Notes: a model not told the origin generated them from the letters alone. Positions 8,742 through 18,592 are shown, counted from the first letter of the stretch. The stretch: DNA of 64,000 nucleotides from Calothrix membranacea FACHB-236 (GCF_014696315.1 NZ_JACJPX010000017.1:1-64000), one strand, 5' to 3'. A program made the numbers and translations.

Positions 8742-9617
8742 ATGATTCTAGTCACTGGAGCAACGGGGGGAATTGGTCGCAGAGTCGTGCGACTTTTACG
8801 CCAACAAGAGAAATCAGCGCGAGCATTTGTTCGCCTCAGTTCTCGTTACAGCGAATTAGAACACCGAGGCTCGGAAATCTTTATCGGTGATTTACGGCAA
8901 GAAAAGGATATTCAACAAGCTTGTAAGGGTGTTGATTATATTATCAGCGCTCATGGTTCTGACAGTGATGCTTTGGCCTTAGACTATCGCGCCAACATTG
9001 AGCTAATTGACCAAGCAAAAGCCAATGGGGTAAAGCACTTTGTCTTTATTTCCGTCCTGGGTGCTGATAGAGGCTATGAAGATGCACCTGTATTCAAAGC
9101 CAAACGCGCTGTAGAGAAATATCTAGAAGCTAGTGGCGTTAACTACACTATTTTACGTCCGGCTGGATTAGCATCAAATTTGCTAACATTAGCAGAACGA
9201 TTTCGTGAAACAGGGTTATATCTGGTAATTGGTGACCCCAAAAATCGGACTTCCATTGTCAGTACAGATGATTTAGCCAAGATAGTAGTCGATTCTTTGA
9301 CATTTGAAGGCGCTCGTAACCAAACTTTAGCAGTAGGAGGCCCTGAAATTTTGTCCCGTGGGGATATTCCGCAGATTTTTGGTCGCATCTTCAACAAACA
9401 GCCAATAGTAATCAACCCACCACTATTTGCCATTGATGGGTTACGCAGTACTTTAGGTTTATTTAATCCCCAAACCCAACAAGCCTTGGGAACCTATCGA
9501 ACTTTGCTCGCCAATGAATTTTTCTGCACAAAAGAGGAGATAACCAATTTAGAAAAGATTTTTAACTTTAAATTGGAAACATTAGAAAATTTTGTGCGGC
9601 GCTATTTAGCAGTGTAG
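8742..9617 (+). CDS. Atypical short-chain dehydrogenase (NmrA/Ycf39-like NAD(P)-binding protein)
   Basis: The 291-residue protein begins MILVTGATGGIGRRVV, the GxxGxxG dinucleotide-binding motif of atypical SDR proteins. It continues with a DLRQ turn, the VFISVLGAD strand in the usual active-site position and a YTILRP segment typical of NmrA/SDR_a5-like proteins. The canonical YxxxK is replaced by a FKAKRAVE helix, so it may sense or bind NAD(P)H rather than catalyse a classical dehydrogenation. Cyanobacterial relatives such as Ycf39 act as assembly factors, but the sequence does not allow that identification. It carries no signal peptide. Heptamer repeats fill the space downstream. Confidence 0.75.
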   Translation: MILVTGATGGIGRRVVRLLRQQEKSARAFVRLSSRYSELEHRGSEIFIGDLRQEKDIQQACKGVDYIISAHGSDSDALALDYRANIELIDQAKANGVKHFVFISVLGADRGYEDAPVFKAKRAVEKYLEASGVNYTILRPAGLASNLLTLAERFRETGLYLVIGDPKNRTSIVSTDDLAKIVVDSLTFEGARNQTLAVGGPEILSRGDIPQIFGRIFNKQPIVINPPLFAIDGLRSTLGLFNPQTQQALGTYRTLLANEFFCTKEEITNLEKIFNFKLETLENFVRRYLAV

Positions 9618-9639
9618 GGAATAAGGGAATAGGGACTGG

Positions 9640-9760
9640 GGATGAGGCAAGGGGGCAGGGGGCAGGGAGCAGGGGAGACAAGCAATTACCAATTACCAAT
9701 TACCAATTACCCAATGCCTATTCCCCATAACAAATGACAAAGGACAAATAACAAAACTTT
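9640..9760. repeat. STRR heptamer arrays between SDR and hlyD genes
   Basis: The run contains GGGGCAGG-like purine units (about 9645-9672), then four near-identical CAATTAC heptamers (about 9683-9711), then ACAAATGAC-like units up to the hlyD start. This is typical short tandemly repeated DNA of Nostocales, and I see no coding potential. Confidence 0.6.
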
Positions 9761-9761
9761 T

Positions 9762-11258
9762 ATGAAATATTCCCTAGTTGCGAATGCTACTCAAGCGCGT
9801 CAGACTAAAGAGCGATTTGCTAAACCAGATGAACAACTGTCTTATGAATTGGGTAAGGCAGTACAGGAATTGCCACCACTATACACTAGATTGTTAGCGG
9901 GAACAGTTAGCCTCATTGTATTTGGGGCGATCGCTTGGGCACATTTCTCGGAAATTGATGAAGTAGCGATCGCCTCAGGGGAATTAATTGCATCTACACA
10001 AGTCCGGCCAGTCACTTCTTTAGGTGGTGGCAGAATTATTAAAGTGAAGGTAAAAGAAGGCGATCGCGTCACTAAAGATCAAGTTTTAATTCAACGCGAT
10101 CCAGATTTACAACAAAGCGATGTGAATCGCTTGGCTAAATCTACCCAGTTGATTCAAGAAGACTTACAGCGTTTAGATGCTGAACGTGTGGGAGTTAAAA
10201 GTACTGGGACAAAAATCCAAGATGAGTTATTAAACTCCCGACTAGCAGACTTCCAAGCACGTCAAGCCACTGCGGAAGCGGATGCTAATCGCCAACAAGC
10301 AATCATGGATCAGGCTAAAGTGCGACTCAATCGCTTACAAGAAAACTTAGTCAATGCCAAAAGTAGTTTAGCCAACGCCAAAACCAACTTAATCAACGCC
10401 CAAACGATTAGTCTAAAAGTAGAAAACAATCTGGCGATCGCGCAAAAACGAGAACAAAGCCTACGCACTTTGATGACTCCTGGTGCTGTACCCAGAGTTG
10501 ATTATCTGGAGGCGCAAGAAAGGTTAAATCGGGCTACTACAGAAATTACCAGGGCTAAAGATGAAGTAACTAATGCTCAAAATAAAATTATCGAGGCACA
10601 AGATAGAGTTACATCCCTAGAAAAAGATATAGCCGCCCAAGCCCAAGAAATTCGCCAAGCCCAAGAAGCTTATCAAGCTGCACGTAATCAAGCACAGCGT
10701 GTAGCTTCAGAACGCCAAAGTGAAATTCTCTCCCAAATCAACAAGCGCAAAGAAGAACTCACTAATGTTGCTGGTCAATTAGAACAAGCAAGAAAGCAAG
10801 AAGACGAGGAAACAATTACAGCACCCTTTGCGGGCACAATTTACAAAATTAAAGCCACCAAGGGGCCAGTACAAGCCGGTGAAGAGTTACTTTCAATTTT
10901 ACCGGAAGGCGAAGATATGCTACTAGAAGTCAAAGTCCTCAACCGCGATATCGGATTTATCCGCGAGGGGATGAAAGCAAAAGTCAAAATGGCAACTTTT
11001 CCCTTTCAAGAATTTGGTGTCATTGAAGGCGAAGTGGTGCAAGTTAGCCCTAACGCAGTTACCGATGAAAAATTGGGTTTAGTATTCCCCACCAGAATTA
11101 AGCTCAATAAACACTCAATTACCGTCCGGGGTCAAGAAGTTGCATTTACTCCAGGGATGGCTGCTAATGGTGAAATTGTCACTCGTAAAAAGTCGGTTTT
11201 AACATTCATTATGGAACCAGTAACCCGACGATTTAGCGAGGCTTTTTCTGTAAGATAG
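9762..11258 (+). CDS. HlyD-family periplasmic adaptor (type I secretion/efflux)
   Basis: This 498-residue protein has a short cytoplasmic N-terminus, one membrane segment at about residues 45-64, a biotinyl-lipoyl-like half-motif (GGRIIKVKVKEGDRVTKDQV), a long coiled coil rich in Ala, Gln, Asn and Lys (about residues 120-345), the second lipoyl half (APFAGTIYKIKATKG) and a C-terminal beta barrel. HlyD proteins bridge an inner-membrane ABC exporter and an outer-membrane TolC channel. No ABC or TolC gene is adjacent. Two large proteases without signal peptides follow on the opposite strand, which makes an export link possible but unproven. Confidence 0.85.
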   Translation: MKYSLVANATQARQTKERFAKPDEQLSYELGKAVQELPPLYTRLLAGTVSLIVFGAIAWAHFSEIDEVAIASGELIASTQVRPVTSLGGGRIIKVKVKEGDRVTKDQVLIQRDPDLQQSDVNRLAKSTQLIQEDLQRLDAERVGVKSTGTKIQDELLNSRLADFQARQATAEADANRQQAIMDQAKVRLNRLQENLVNAKSSLANAKTNLINAQTISLKVENNLAIAQKREQSLRTLMTPGAVPRVDYLEAQERLNRATTEITRAKDEVTNAQNKIIEAQDRVTSLEKDIAAQAQEIRQAQEAYQAARNQAQRVASERQSEILSQINKRKEELTNVAGQLEQARKQEDEETITAPFAGTIYKIKATKGPVQAGEELLSILPEGEDMLLEVKVLNRDIGFIREGMKAKVKMATFPFQEFGVIEGEVVQVSPNAVTDEKLGLVFPTRIKLNKHSITVRGQEVAFTPGMAANGEIVTRKKSVLTFIMEPVTRRFSEAFSVR

Positions 11259-11297
11259 CTTTCATCTCCCTGGTAATTCAAGCACAAGCTAAATATA

Positions 11298-11330
11298 AAA
11301 GGGGAAAAGGAATTTAAATCTTTCCCCTTT
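11298..11330. terminator. Bidirectional terminator-like hairpin between convergent genes
   Basis: AAAGGGGAAA (11298-11307) and TTTCCCCTTT (11321-11330) form a perfect 10-bp stem with flanking A and T runs on either side. It lies between the convergent hlyD and metalloprotease genes, as expected for a terminator used from both directions. Confidence 0.5.
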
Positions 11331-11381
11331 CCCCCAAATCCTATTGAAATTATTTTGAATTTTGAATTCCGCCTTGCGGCG

Positions 11382-13334
11382 TTAGGCTGATGCTACCTTG
11401 TTAAAATTCAACTTGTAGCCAGTATTCACTAATAGCTGATTGCCCAAAGAATCTAGATAATTGCTGGCAAAAACATCAATATAGTAATTACCCGCAGCTA
11501 GGTTAGAAAGATCTAACGATTCTGAGGTAGTACCTGTATTTGCAGCAGTGGCGATAACCTCACCTGCATCAATCAAGCCATTATTATTGGCATCGTAAAT
11601 CAACCTCATATCTGCATTTGCCGTCAAGTTACTGAGAGTGACTGAGATTGTACCTGTACCACCAAGTTGAATGCGGTGTAATCGGTCGGTAAATTCGCTA
11701 TTGACTACATAGGAATAATATCCACCAGTAAAGCTAGTACCTGCGGCTACAACATTGCCTTTGTTATAGTTATAAGTCACATTAGCCAAAGAAGTTTGAG
11801 TTCCGCCTAAGGGTAAAGTATAAGGTTGCGCTGCGCCATAGTTAATATTCCAGCCAATATCCTGCAACGCCGCCAAAGACAATTGACTCAAGGCCGAGGT
11901 TGCACCTCTAGTAGTGTGAGTCATGGTTTCGCTACCAAAGACTTCCTCTTTCCAATGGATATAGTCGGAACCTACACCTATACCTGTTGTCAACGGAATA
12001 GCTGTTTGGCTAAATGTTCCTTTTAATTCCCCATAAGCCCAGCCTGCATAGGTGTTGGCTTGATAAGTTCCCGTAACTGGATCAACAGCTGAACTGTTGA
12101 GTAAGCCCACTAGTCCTAAAGCATGACCAATCTCGTGAATAATTATATCTGGAGTATAATTAGCAACCGTATTTAAGGTATTAAGATAGCTACTACTGAG
12201 TGTTAATTGACCAGAAATCGGTATTATATGACCTTTAGCATCTATTGCGGTGGTTAAATAGTCACCTTGAGCCAAAGTACTGCCAGTAATAGAAGGATCT
12301 TCAATAACTGTCAGGGCAAAATTTTGAGCAGTATTGAAACTCGTATAGGGGATAGCATTTTTCCAGAAGTTAATTGCATTTTGAATCGTAGCTTGTGCAG
12401 TGGCGTTGATATTGCTACCAAAGGAAGGACTAATCGCAAAACTCAGATTATCGCTAGCAGCAGCGGTAAAATTCGTAGTGAGATTATAGTCAGCAGTTTG
12501 ATTGTTATAGCTCATCACTTGCAGATAATAATTACCCGCATCCAGAAACCGACGAATAGATTCGCTAGTAGTACCACGTTCCCATTGCCAAGCAAGAATT
12601 TCTCCAGGATCTAAAACCCCAGTTGTAGAATTATAAAGTTGAGCAGTATCAATTACTCCATTGCCGTTAATATCTTTAATCAAGCGAACATCAGCATCAC
12701 CTGTTAAGCCAGTCAAATTGGCTGTGAATACACCAGACTGATTGACTGTAAAGCAATAAAAGTCATTGAGATCTGTAGCGCTGACTTGTTCACTGCGTGA
12801 GAAAGTAGCGGAATTTTCCACTTCCGCATTACTCAAACTATTACCGGGATCTGTTAAAGGTGTAGCAGAATCTGAGTGACCATCATTATTAAAATCAGCA
12901 CTTCCTTCAATGTTCCAGTTATTATCTGAAACTCCATCAAATAAAACTCCGTTGAGTAGCTGATCATCATTCATGTGCCATAGGACATTTTGACCTTTAG
13001 CAGACAGATTATAGTTAGTATTGCAATTATTTGTGCATTGGTAAACTCGGCTGTAATAGCTGCCAGCATCCAGAACGCTATTAATTGATTCCGCTATACT
13101 GTTGAGATTTACTGAGCTAGCAATCAATCCGCTACTACTATTGAGTAGTTCTAAATTTGCATCAGCACTTAAATTAGTGAGGCAAAGATTTAAGGCAGTC
13201 CGACTACTAAAATTTAAACCATAGTAGTTGTTAGTATCACCAACTCCCACCCAATCTGCAAAGCTTTGGGTATTGGAATTAAGATTGAGACCTAAAGCTG
13301 TATTTAATGTTTTACCTACATTGTCAGAATGCAT
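11382..13334 (-). CDS. Leishmanolysin-like metalloprotease with PPC-type domains
   Basis: The 650-residue protein carries the zinc motif HEIGHALG (His400, Glu401, His404). A likely third ligand is His460 in SDYIHWKEE, and a Met-turn follows at Met471 in SETMTH. The order HExxH...HW...ExMT...LS.L.LAALQDIGW is the pattern of M8/leishmanolysin-related bacterial peptidases. Three domains resembling the bacterial pre-peptidase C-terminal (PPC) fold flank it (about residues 23-113, 180-290 and 510-650). They contain calcium-loop-like DINGNGVID and DANNNGLIDAGE segments. There is no signal peptide, so if secreted it would need a type I or other route. Cys residues at 100 and 104 could pair. The substrate is unknown. 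Confidence 0.75.
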   Translation of the reverse strand: MHSDNVGKTLNTALGLNLNSNTQSFADWVGVGDTNNYYGLNFSSRTALNLCLTNLSADANLELLNSSSGLIASSVNLNSIAESINSVLDAGSYYSRVYQCTNNCNTNYNLSAKGQNVLWHMNDDQLLNGVLFDGVSDNNWNIEGSADFNNDGHSDSATPLTDPGNSLSNAEVENSATFSRSEQVSATDLNDFYCFTVNQSGVFTANLTGLTGDADVRLIKDINGNGVIDTAQLYNSTTGVLDPGEILAWQWERGTTSESIRRFLDAGNYYLQVMSYNNQTADYNLTTNFTAAASDNLSFAISPSFGSNINATAQATIQNAINFWKNAIPYTSFNTAQNFALTVIEDPSITGSTLAQGDYLTTAIDAKGHIIPISGQLTLSSSYLNTLNTVANYTPDIIIHEIGHALGLVGLLNSSAVDPVTGTYQANTYAGWAYGELKGTFSQTAIPLTTGIGVGSDYIHWKEEVFGSETMTHTTRGATSALSQLSLAALQDIGWNINYGAAQPYTLPLGGTQTSLANVTYNYNKGNVVAAGTSFTGGYYSYVVNSEFTDRLHRIQLGGTGTISVTLSNLTANADMRLIYDANNNGLIDAGEVIATAANTGTTSESLDLSNLAAGNYYIDVFASNYLDSLGNQLLVNTGYKLNFNKVASA

Positions 13335-13651
13335 AAATATACCTGTATTACTTGGTTAAATTACACCCTTGAACACCTTGCTAGCTAAAGGTTTCACAAG
13401 GAAAACCCCGGGCAGAATTGATTTGATTCTGCTCTCGGTTGTGCAAAATAGCCTGGGTATACCTGCCGATTTTTTAACTAAAATATGAAGAATGCTCAGT
13501 GTATTTTCGTTATTTAGTAATAGTAATTCTGCAAAAATATGCTGCTATTTCCATTGCAAAATTAGACGCTAAGTATTTATAATTGGTACTTACAGTCTTA
13601 AATTAACAGTCGTATTCAGTAAATATCACCTTCAGTTATGGAAGGAGATTG

Positions 13652-13771
13652 ATGAGAGATTTTGATAACAATAAAGATGATGAACTTTGCTTACTACATC
13701 TCTTGTATTCATTCTTCCCTGTCAGCAATTACATCGAATTGCTAATGTTAAAGCTGGTAGAAAATGAATAG
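13652..13771 (+). CDS. Possible small protein, 39 aa
   Basis: ATG at 13652 is preceded at a good distance by GGAAGGAG, one of the strongest ribosome-binding sites in the window. The frame runs 39 codons: an acidic N-terminus (MRDFDNNKDDE), then a hydrophobic helix-like stretch with leucines and aromatics, and an acidic end (KLVENE). It is antisense-divergent to the metalloprotease gene and lies between two protease genes. I do not recognise a family. The sole support is the ribosome-binding site and the amphipathic composition. Confidence 0.3.
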   Translation: MRDFDNNKDDELCLLHLLYSFFPVSNYIELLMLKLVENE

Positions 13772-14096
13772 AACACTGATAAATTCGTTACGACTGACTG
13801 ATGTATTAATTTAAATTATTCTTAAAACTTTCTTGCGTATTTTTGCTTAAATTAATATTAATTTTGATACTTTGTTTTAAAATTTATCAAAATAAAAGTT
13901 ACGAATGTATATTTTTATACAAAAACAGATAAAATTGGAGAATTCATTTGTTAATAGCTTTGATTTATGGATGCGTACGCGATCGCATAATGAAGATTTG
14001 ATTTTTCCGCTTTGAAGCACTGGAGTGTTTATACTAATTTGAATCAAGAATGCGAAAGATGGATAGGGGTCAATACCACTTACTTTGGCGAGATTT

Positions 14097-14126
14097 AAAT
14101 CCCCAACTTGAAAAAGTCGGGGATTT
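14097..14126. repeat. Hairpin repeat of AAATCCCC type
   Basis: AAATCCCC and GGGGATTT pair with an inner ACTT/AAGT stem, a single A-C mismatch and a GAAA loop. This closely matches a hairpin repeat that I know as common in cyanobacterial intergenic DNA. It lies downstream of the subtilase stop and might also serve as its terminator. Confidence 0.5.
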
Positions 14127-14220
14127 GGACAGCAGCGCTTGCTTAAATTACGCTATTCATAGGTAGGGTGCTAATGAAAACTGCCGAGACTACCTAGTTC
14201 ATGATGGCTACTTCAGCAGA

Positions 14221-15678
14221 TCAAATGTTAACGAACCATTTTCGCAATTCATCTACCTGTTCTTGGAATTGGCGCAGAATTTTTTCTACATCGGTTGCTG
14301 ACTCATCATCATTTTTTGGCTCATCTTTTAAGCTGTTGTAACTGCTGCTGTTGAAATTGCTCTCATAGTATCGGAATTGTGACCAGGTATCAGCTTGGAA
14401 ACTGTAATTGCTTTCAGGCTGAGAGCTAATATTCAAGCTCAAATCGGTAGGATGATTGGTGTTAAGGAGGCTAAGATTAAAGCTAGAAGTAGACATTTGT
14501 GTAGTGTTATCTGCTATCTCTGCAATGAACTGACTTACAAAGGAACTACTACTCAAGCCCAGGTTGGGATTGGAAATATTATTTCCTGCTGTCTGTGTCA
14601 GAATTTGACGTACTTCAGCATCAGTCAGAAGTGGATTAGCACTTAGCATTAGAGCTACTACTCCAGCAACGTGAGGAGTAGCCATTGAGGTACCACTATA
14701 ATAAGCATATTGATCGCCAGGTATTGATGAGTAGATATTCACTCCTGGTGCTGTGACGTAGGCGAGTTGAGCAATTCCTGGTTGGTTAGAAAAGTCAGCA
14801 ATGTTATTGTTCTGATCTACTGCTCCAACTGCTAGTCCCCACTGGTCTGCATAGCTACCGGGGTAAGATATGACAGGTAAACCATTATTACCAGCTGCCA
14901 TCACCACAACTACGCCTTTTTTGCTGGCATATTCAATGGCTGATGCTAGAGTGCTGTTAGGAAAATTGCTACCTAGGCTGAGATTAATTACGTCTGCGCC
15001 TTGATTCACAGCATAGTAAATACCATTAACGATAGAGCTAACTGAACCTGCACCACCATCATTAAGAGCTTTGACAGGCATAATTTTGGCATTATAGGCA
15101 ACTCCAGTCACACCAAAACCATTGTTTTCTCCAGCAATAGTGCCAGAAACATGAGTGCCATGACCATTTCTATCCATGACTTCATTAGTGTTGTCTATAA
15201 AGTTCCAACCGTGGACATCATCAATGTAGCCATCGCCATCATCATCTATGCCATTACCAGCAACTTCTCTAGTATTAGTCCAGATATTATTTCTTAAATC
15301 TATATGGTTGTAGTCAACGCCAGTATCTATCACAGCAACTACAACACCTTGACCTGTATATCCTCTTGCCCAGGCTTCTGGTGCTTTGACAAAGTCATCG
15401 CCCCAATTTTCGCCACCAACATCAGCAACATCAGCAAAAGTATTTTGACCAATAGCTTTAGCAACTGCGGCTGATGCATTTACCAAGCCATAGCCTGTGG
15501 AAGAGTTATAACTAAGAGTATTAAAAGTCTCGTTACTATTAATTGTCGAGTCAAAACTACTACGGCTATTATTTATGCTGTAGTTATCTCTAAGAGTAAA
15601 AGTATCTACTGAGGAGATGGGAGTGATATTTAGCCCGTTATCAGTTAATGATTTTTGATTAGTATACTCAAGGGGCAT
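14221..15678 (-). CDS. Subtilisin-like serine protease (S8 family)
   Basis: The 485-residue protein has a complete S8 catalytic triad: Asp118 (AVIDTGVD), His173 (NGHGTHVSG) and Ser331 (SGTSMATPHVAG), plus the oxyanion Asn264 (AAGNNG). A calcium-type segment GIDDDGDGYIDD lies at 143-154. The N-terminal 100 residues (with STGYGLVNASAAVAKAIG) are not a signal peptide and do not look like an I9 propeptide. The C-terminal 110 residues are Ser/Asn-rich and may be a secretion or linker region. The ATG is preceded by GAGGAG. It is on the same strand as the metalloprotease that lies downstream. Lack of a Sec signal suggests type I export or intracellular action. Confidence 0.88.
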   Translation of the reverse strand: MPLEYTNQKSLTDNGLNITPISSVDTFTLRDNYSINNSRSSFDSTINSNETFNTLSYNSSTGYGLVNASAAVAKAIGQNTFADVADVGGENWGDDFVKAPEAWARGYTGQGVVVAVIDTGVDYNHIDLRNNIWTNTREVAGNGIDDDGDGYIDDVHGWNFIDNTNEVMDRNGHGTHVSGTIAGENNGFGVTGVAYNAKIMPVKALNDGGAGSVSSIVNGIYYAVNQGADVINLSLGSNFPNSTLASAIEYASKKGVVVVMAAGNNGLPVISYPGSYADQWGLAVGAVDQNNNIADFSNQPGIAQLAYVTAPGVNIYSSIPGDQYAYYSGTSMATPHVAGVVALMLSANPLLTDAEVRQILTQTAGNNISNPNLGLSSSSFVSQFIAEIADNTTQMSTSSFNLSLLNTNHPTDLSLNISSQPESNYSFQADTWSQFRYYESNFNSSSYNSLKDEPKNDDESATDVEKILRQFQEQVDELRKWFVNI

Positions 15679-15951
15679 AAGTAATTTCTCCTCAAAGATA
15701 AGAATATTTTTTTGACAGCCAAAACTTTTAAAACCTCTATTAATAAGAGGCTTTAAATAACAACAATTGGTATTGCCAATAATTACTATGAAATTAAATA
15801 AAAAAAAGATATTTTAATTACAAAGAAGTTGTCAAAAATTGTAAGAATTGTGAAATTATACCTATGAAAGCAATGCTATTTTATTAAGTGGTAAAACTTA
15901 AGTTCACTCAGGTACAATCACAATTTATGTCCCTCCGCCCCTAATTGTGTC

Positions 15952-17298
15952 TCATTTGAAAATTAAATCTAACCGTTGTTGGGTAATATTAAGGGCTTCT
16001 GCTGGTGAATTTTTACCCAACAATACAGATTCAATAGCCCGACCTAAATTATCAGAAATCCTGGTGTAATTGGGAAAAATAGGCCGCGATCGCCCATATT
16101 TTGCCTGGTCTAAAAAGACCTGAATTTGAGGAAATTTCTCAGTAAATCTTTGATATTTAGCACTTTTGCGGGATTTTAAATTTACAGGTAAATAGCCAGT
16201 TCCTAAGGCTAGTTCTGTTTGAAATGCTTCACTAACAGCATACTCAGCAAACTTAAAGGCGGCTTGTTGCTGTTTTGCTGTAGTTTTGAACAAGAACAAG
16301 TTTTCACCGCCAATACTAGTAGCAGGATTTTGTTGAATGGGAATGGGAAAAACACCAAAATCTACACCACTTTGTTGAAATTCTCCCAAACTCCACGGGC
16401 CTGTAACTTGCATGGCAACTTTACCGCTAACCAAGGCATTAATTTCATAACCTCGTTCTGGTTCAGATAGCATAGCGGAACCATCGTTAATCAAATCGTG
16501 CCAAAATTGCAAAGCTGCGATCGCACCTTGATTATCTTTTAAATTTACAGCTGCGGCTTGCTGGGATTCCCCACCAATTAATTCACCGCCACCACTCCAC
16601 ATAAAGGGTAACCAGGTAAATACAGTAAATTCTCCCTTACCCAAAGGTAGCAGCATCCCATAATTATCAATTTGCCCATCGCCATTGGTATCACGAGTTA
16701 ATTTCTTGGCTACTTGTCGCAACTCTTGCCAAGTCCGGGGTAATTTTTCAATTCCTGCGGCTTTAAATAAACTGGGACGATAAAAAACGCCCACATTATT
16801 TGTTGCAAAGGGAATTGACCAAATCTTGCCGTCATATTCCATTGATGTAAATAAAGTAGGGTCAATTTCGTCTTTAATCGGTGAATTTCCTAGCAATTCA
16901 TCCAAAGGGGTTAAAGCATCAAGTTCCACTAATTGACCAGCAATTGTTGGGTTGTACCACAATAAATCAGGCGGTGCATTACCTACCACAGCCGCCAGAA
17001 TTTTTGGCATTTGCTGATCTTGTTGCCCCACATACAGCGATTCTACTTGAATCTTCGGGTGGGTTTGATTAAATTTATCTACCAGCTTTTGTAAGACATC
17101 TCGATTTGGCGGCGGATTCACCCCTTGCCATAAGGTTACATGAACCACTTGTGCGTCAGCCGCTCGCCTCTGGATAACTTGACATCCCGTTGCAACTAAT
17201 ACACCTACAAGCATCAACAGCAGCCAGCGTTTGAGGTGGCGAGAAAATCTCTTGCTGTTTCGCTGGAGATGGCGAGGAGGCGAAAAAAAGTTGTACAT
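15952..17298 (-). CDS. ABC transporter sugar-binding lipoprotein (family 1 solute-binding protein)
   Basis: This 448-residue protein starts with a basic region, a hydrophobic helix (WLLLMLVGVLVATG) and a lipobox Cys at residue 39, so it should be a lipoprotein anchored at the outer face of the cytoplasmic membrane. The mature part carries features of the family 1 extracellular solute-binding proteins: VTLWQGVNPPPN near the start, LVDKFNQTHPKIQVE, PPDLLWYNPT and a calcium-like DTNGDGQIDNYG insertion. Such proteins deliver sugars or oligosaccharides to an ABC permease. No permease or ATPase gene is adjacent, so it is an orphan in this window. Confidence 0.85.
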   Translation of the reverse strand: MYNFFSPPRHLQRNSKRFSRHLKRWLLLMLVGVLVATGCQVIQRRAADAQVVHVTLWQGVNPPPNRDVLQKLVDKFNQTHPKIQVESLYVGQQDQQMPKILAAVVGNAPPDLLWYNPTIAGQLVELDALTPLDELLGNSPIKDEIDPTLFTSMEYDGKIWSIPFATNNVGVFYRPSLFKAAGIEKLPRTWQELRQVAKKLTRDTNGDGQIDNYGMLLPLGKGEFTVFTWLPFMWSGGGELIGGESQQAAAVNLKDNQGAIAALQFWHDLINDGSAMLSEPERGYEINALVSGKVAMQVTGPWSLGEFQQSGVDFGVFPIPIQQNPATSIGGENLFLFKTTAKQQQAAFKFAEYAVSEAFQTELALGTGYLPVNLKSRKSAKYQRFTEKFPQIQVFLDQAKYGRSRPIFPNYTRISDNLGRAIESVLLGKNSPAEALNITQQRLDLIFK

Positions 17299-17379
17299 GA
17301 CGTTGATTAATCATCAATTATCAAAAGCGATCGCCTCAACTTTTACACCTTCTACAAGCGCTGCACAATTATCTTAAGT

Positions 17380-17500
17380 TAGGAATTTGGGAATTTGGGG
17401 AATTGGTAATTGGTAATTGGTAATGGGTAATTGGTGTTTGGGGTTTGTCATTAATCATTTCTCCCCTGCTTCCTCATCCCCAATGCCCAATGCCCAGCTA
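17380..17500. repeat. STRR heptamers upstream of yebC
   Basis: The sequence contains three tandem GGTAATT heptamers, GGGAATTT-like units and later CCCAATG units, in the promoter side of yebC. It is typical STRR DNA. Any yebC promoter must lie within or just after it. Confidence 0.55.
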
Positions 17501-17539
17501 TATCTTAATCTGGAAATGGAGTCTAGATAAGTTGAGGTT

Positions 17540-18298
17540 ATGGCAGGACATAGTAAATGGGCAAATATTAAGCGTCAGAAGGCGGTTGTGGATGCCAAAA
17601 AGGGAAAAACCTTCACTCAGCTTTCACGGGCGATTATTGTGGCGGTTAGAAGCGGTGTACCAGATCCAGCAGGGAATTTTCAACTGCGGACTGCGATTGA
17701 TAAGGCCAAGGCGGCTGGTATTCCCAATGATAATATTGAACGGGCGATCGCTAAAGGTGCGGGGACATTTGGCGGTGATAACTCTAGTTTTGAAGCGATT
17801 CGCTATGAAGGTTACGGCCCAGGTGGTGTAGCGATTTTAATTGAAGCCCTCACGGATAATCGTAATCGTACTGCTGCGGATTTACGCGTTGCCTTTAGTA
17901 AAAATGGTGGCAATCTTGGTGAAACTGGTTGTGTTAGCTGGATGTTTGACCAAAAAGGCGTTTGTACAGTCCAAGGAGTCGTTGATGAGGAACAGCTTTT
18001 AGAAGCATCCTTAGAAGGTGGGGCTGAGTCTTACGAAATGGCTGAGGATGAGATGGCTGAAGTTTTCATTGAAGTAGAAAATTTAGAGACTCTCAACCAA
18101 ACCCTCAAAGATAAAGGCTTTAAAGTGACTGATGCGGAATTGCGCTGGATTCCTAGTAATACTGTGGAAGTGACAGATTCCGATCAGGCGCGATCGCTTT
18201 TGAAGTTAATTGATACTTTAGAAGGTTTGGATGATGTGCAAAATGTCACATCTAATTTTGAAATGGCAGAAAACCTGATGGCTTTGAGTATGGTTTAG
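17540..18298 (+). CDS. yebC: YebC/PmpR-family protein
   Basis: The 252-residue protein has the family length and begins [14 protein letters not shown], the signature of the YebC family. Further conserved parts are [15 protein letters not shown], the [20 protein letters not shown] segment and [19 protein letters not shown]. Members have been described as transcriptional regulators and, more recently, as translation factors that relieve ribosome stalling at proline runs. It acts in the cytoplasm. A GAGG element precedes the ATG. It is monocistronic, with a 1.3 kb gene-poor interval downstream. Confidence 0.95.
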   Translation: MAGHSKWANIKRQKAVVDAKKGKTFTQLSRAIIVAVRSGVPDPAGNFQLRTAIDKAKAAGIPNDNIERAIAKGAGTFGGDNSSFEAIRYEGYGPGGVAILIEALTDNRNRTAADLRVAFSKNGGNLGETGCVSWMFDQKGVCTVQGVVDEEQLLEASLEGGAESYEMAEDEMAEVFIEVENLETLNQTLKDKGFKVTDAELRWIPSNTVEVTDSDQARSLLKLIDTLEGLDDVQNVTSNFEMAENLMALSMV

Positions 18299-18592
18299 TT
18301 AAATATTTATTAATTTGTTGTCTAAATCACATTGCTAAAAATAGACATACAAATTTCATAGAAATTGCAAACTTTTGACATAAGGCTATGGGATGCTTTG
18401 ATTGTTCATATATATATGAATCATCACCAAATTTGTCTAATCCTGTAGCCGTTTTCGCACTTTCAGCCCTAGCTGAGATTTTTTTGCTCAGAGTATTATC
18501 TAGTAGATAAAATTTGCTATGGCTATTAGAACAGTTTCACCAGAGTAATGAACAACCTCTAAGAGAACAGAGAACACACAATGCTTGGTGCC

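Larger units (their letters stand above)
13335..14220. other. Intergenic region between two protease genes
   Basis: This 0.9 kb AT-rich region contains the upstream region of the metalloprotease, a 39-codon open frame with a strong ribosome-binding site at 13652, and a hairpin repeat at 14097-14126, each listed separately. Nothing else is recognisable. Confidence 0.4.
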
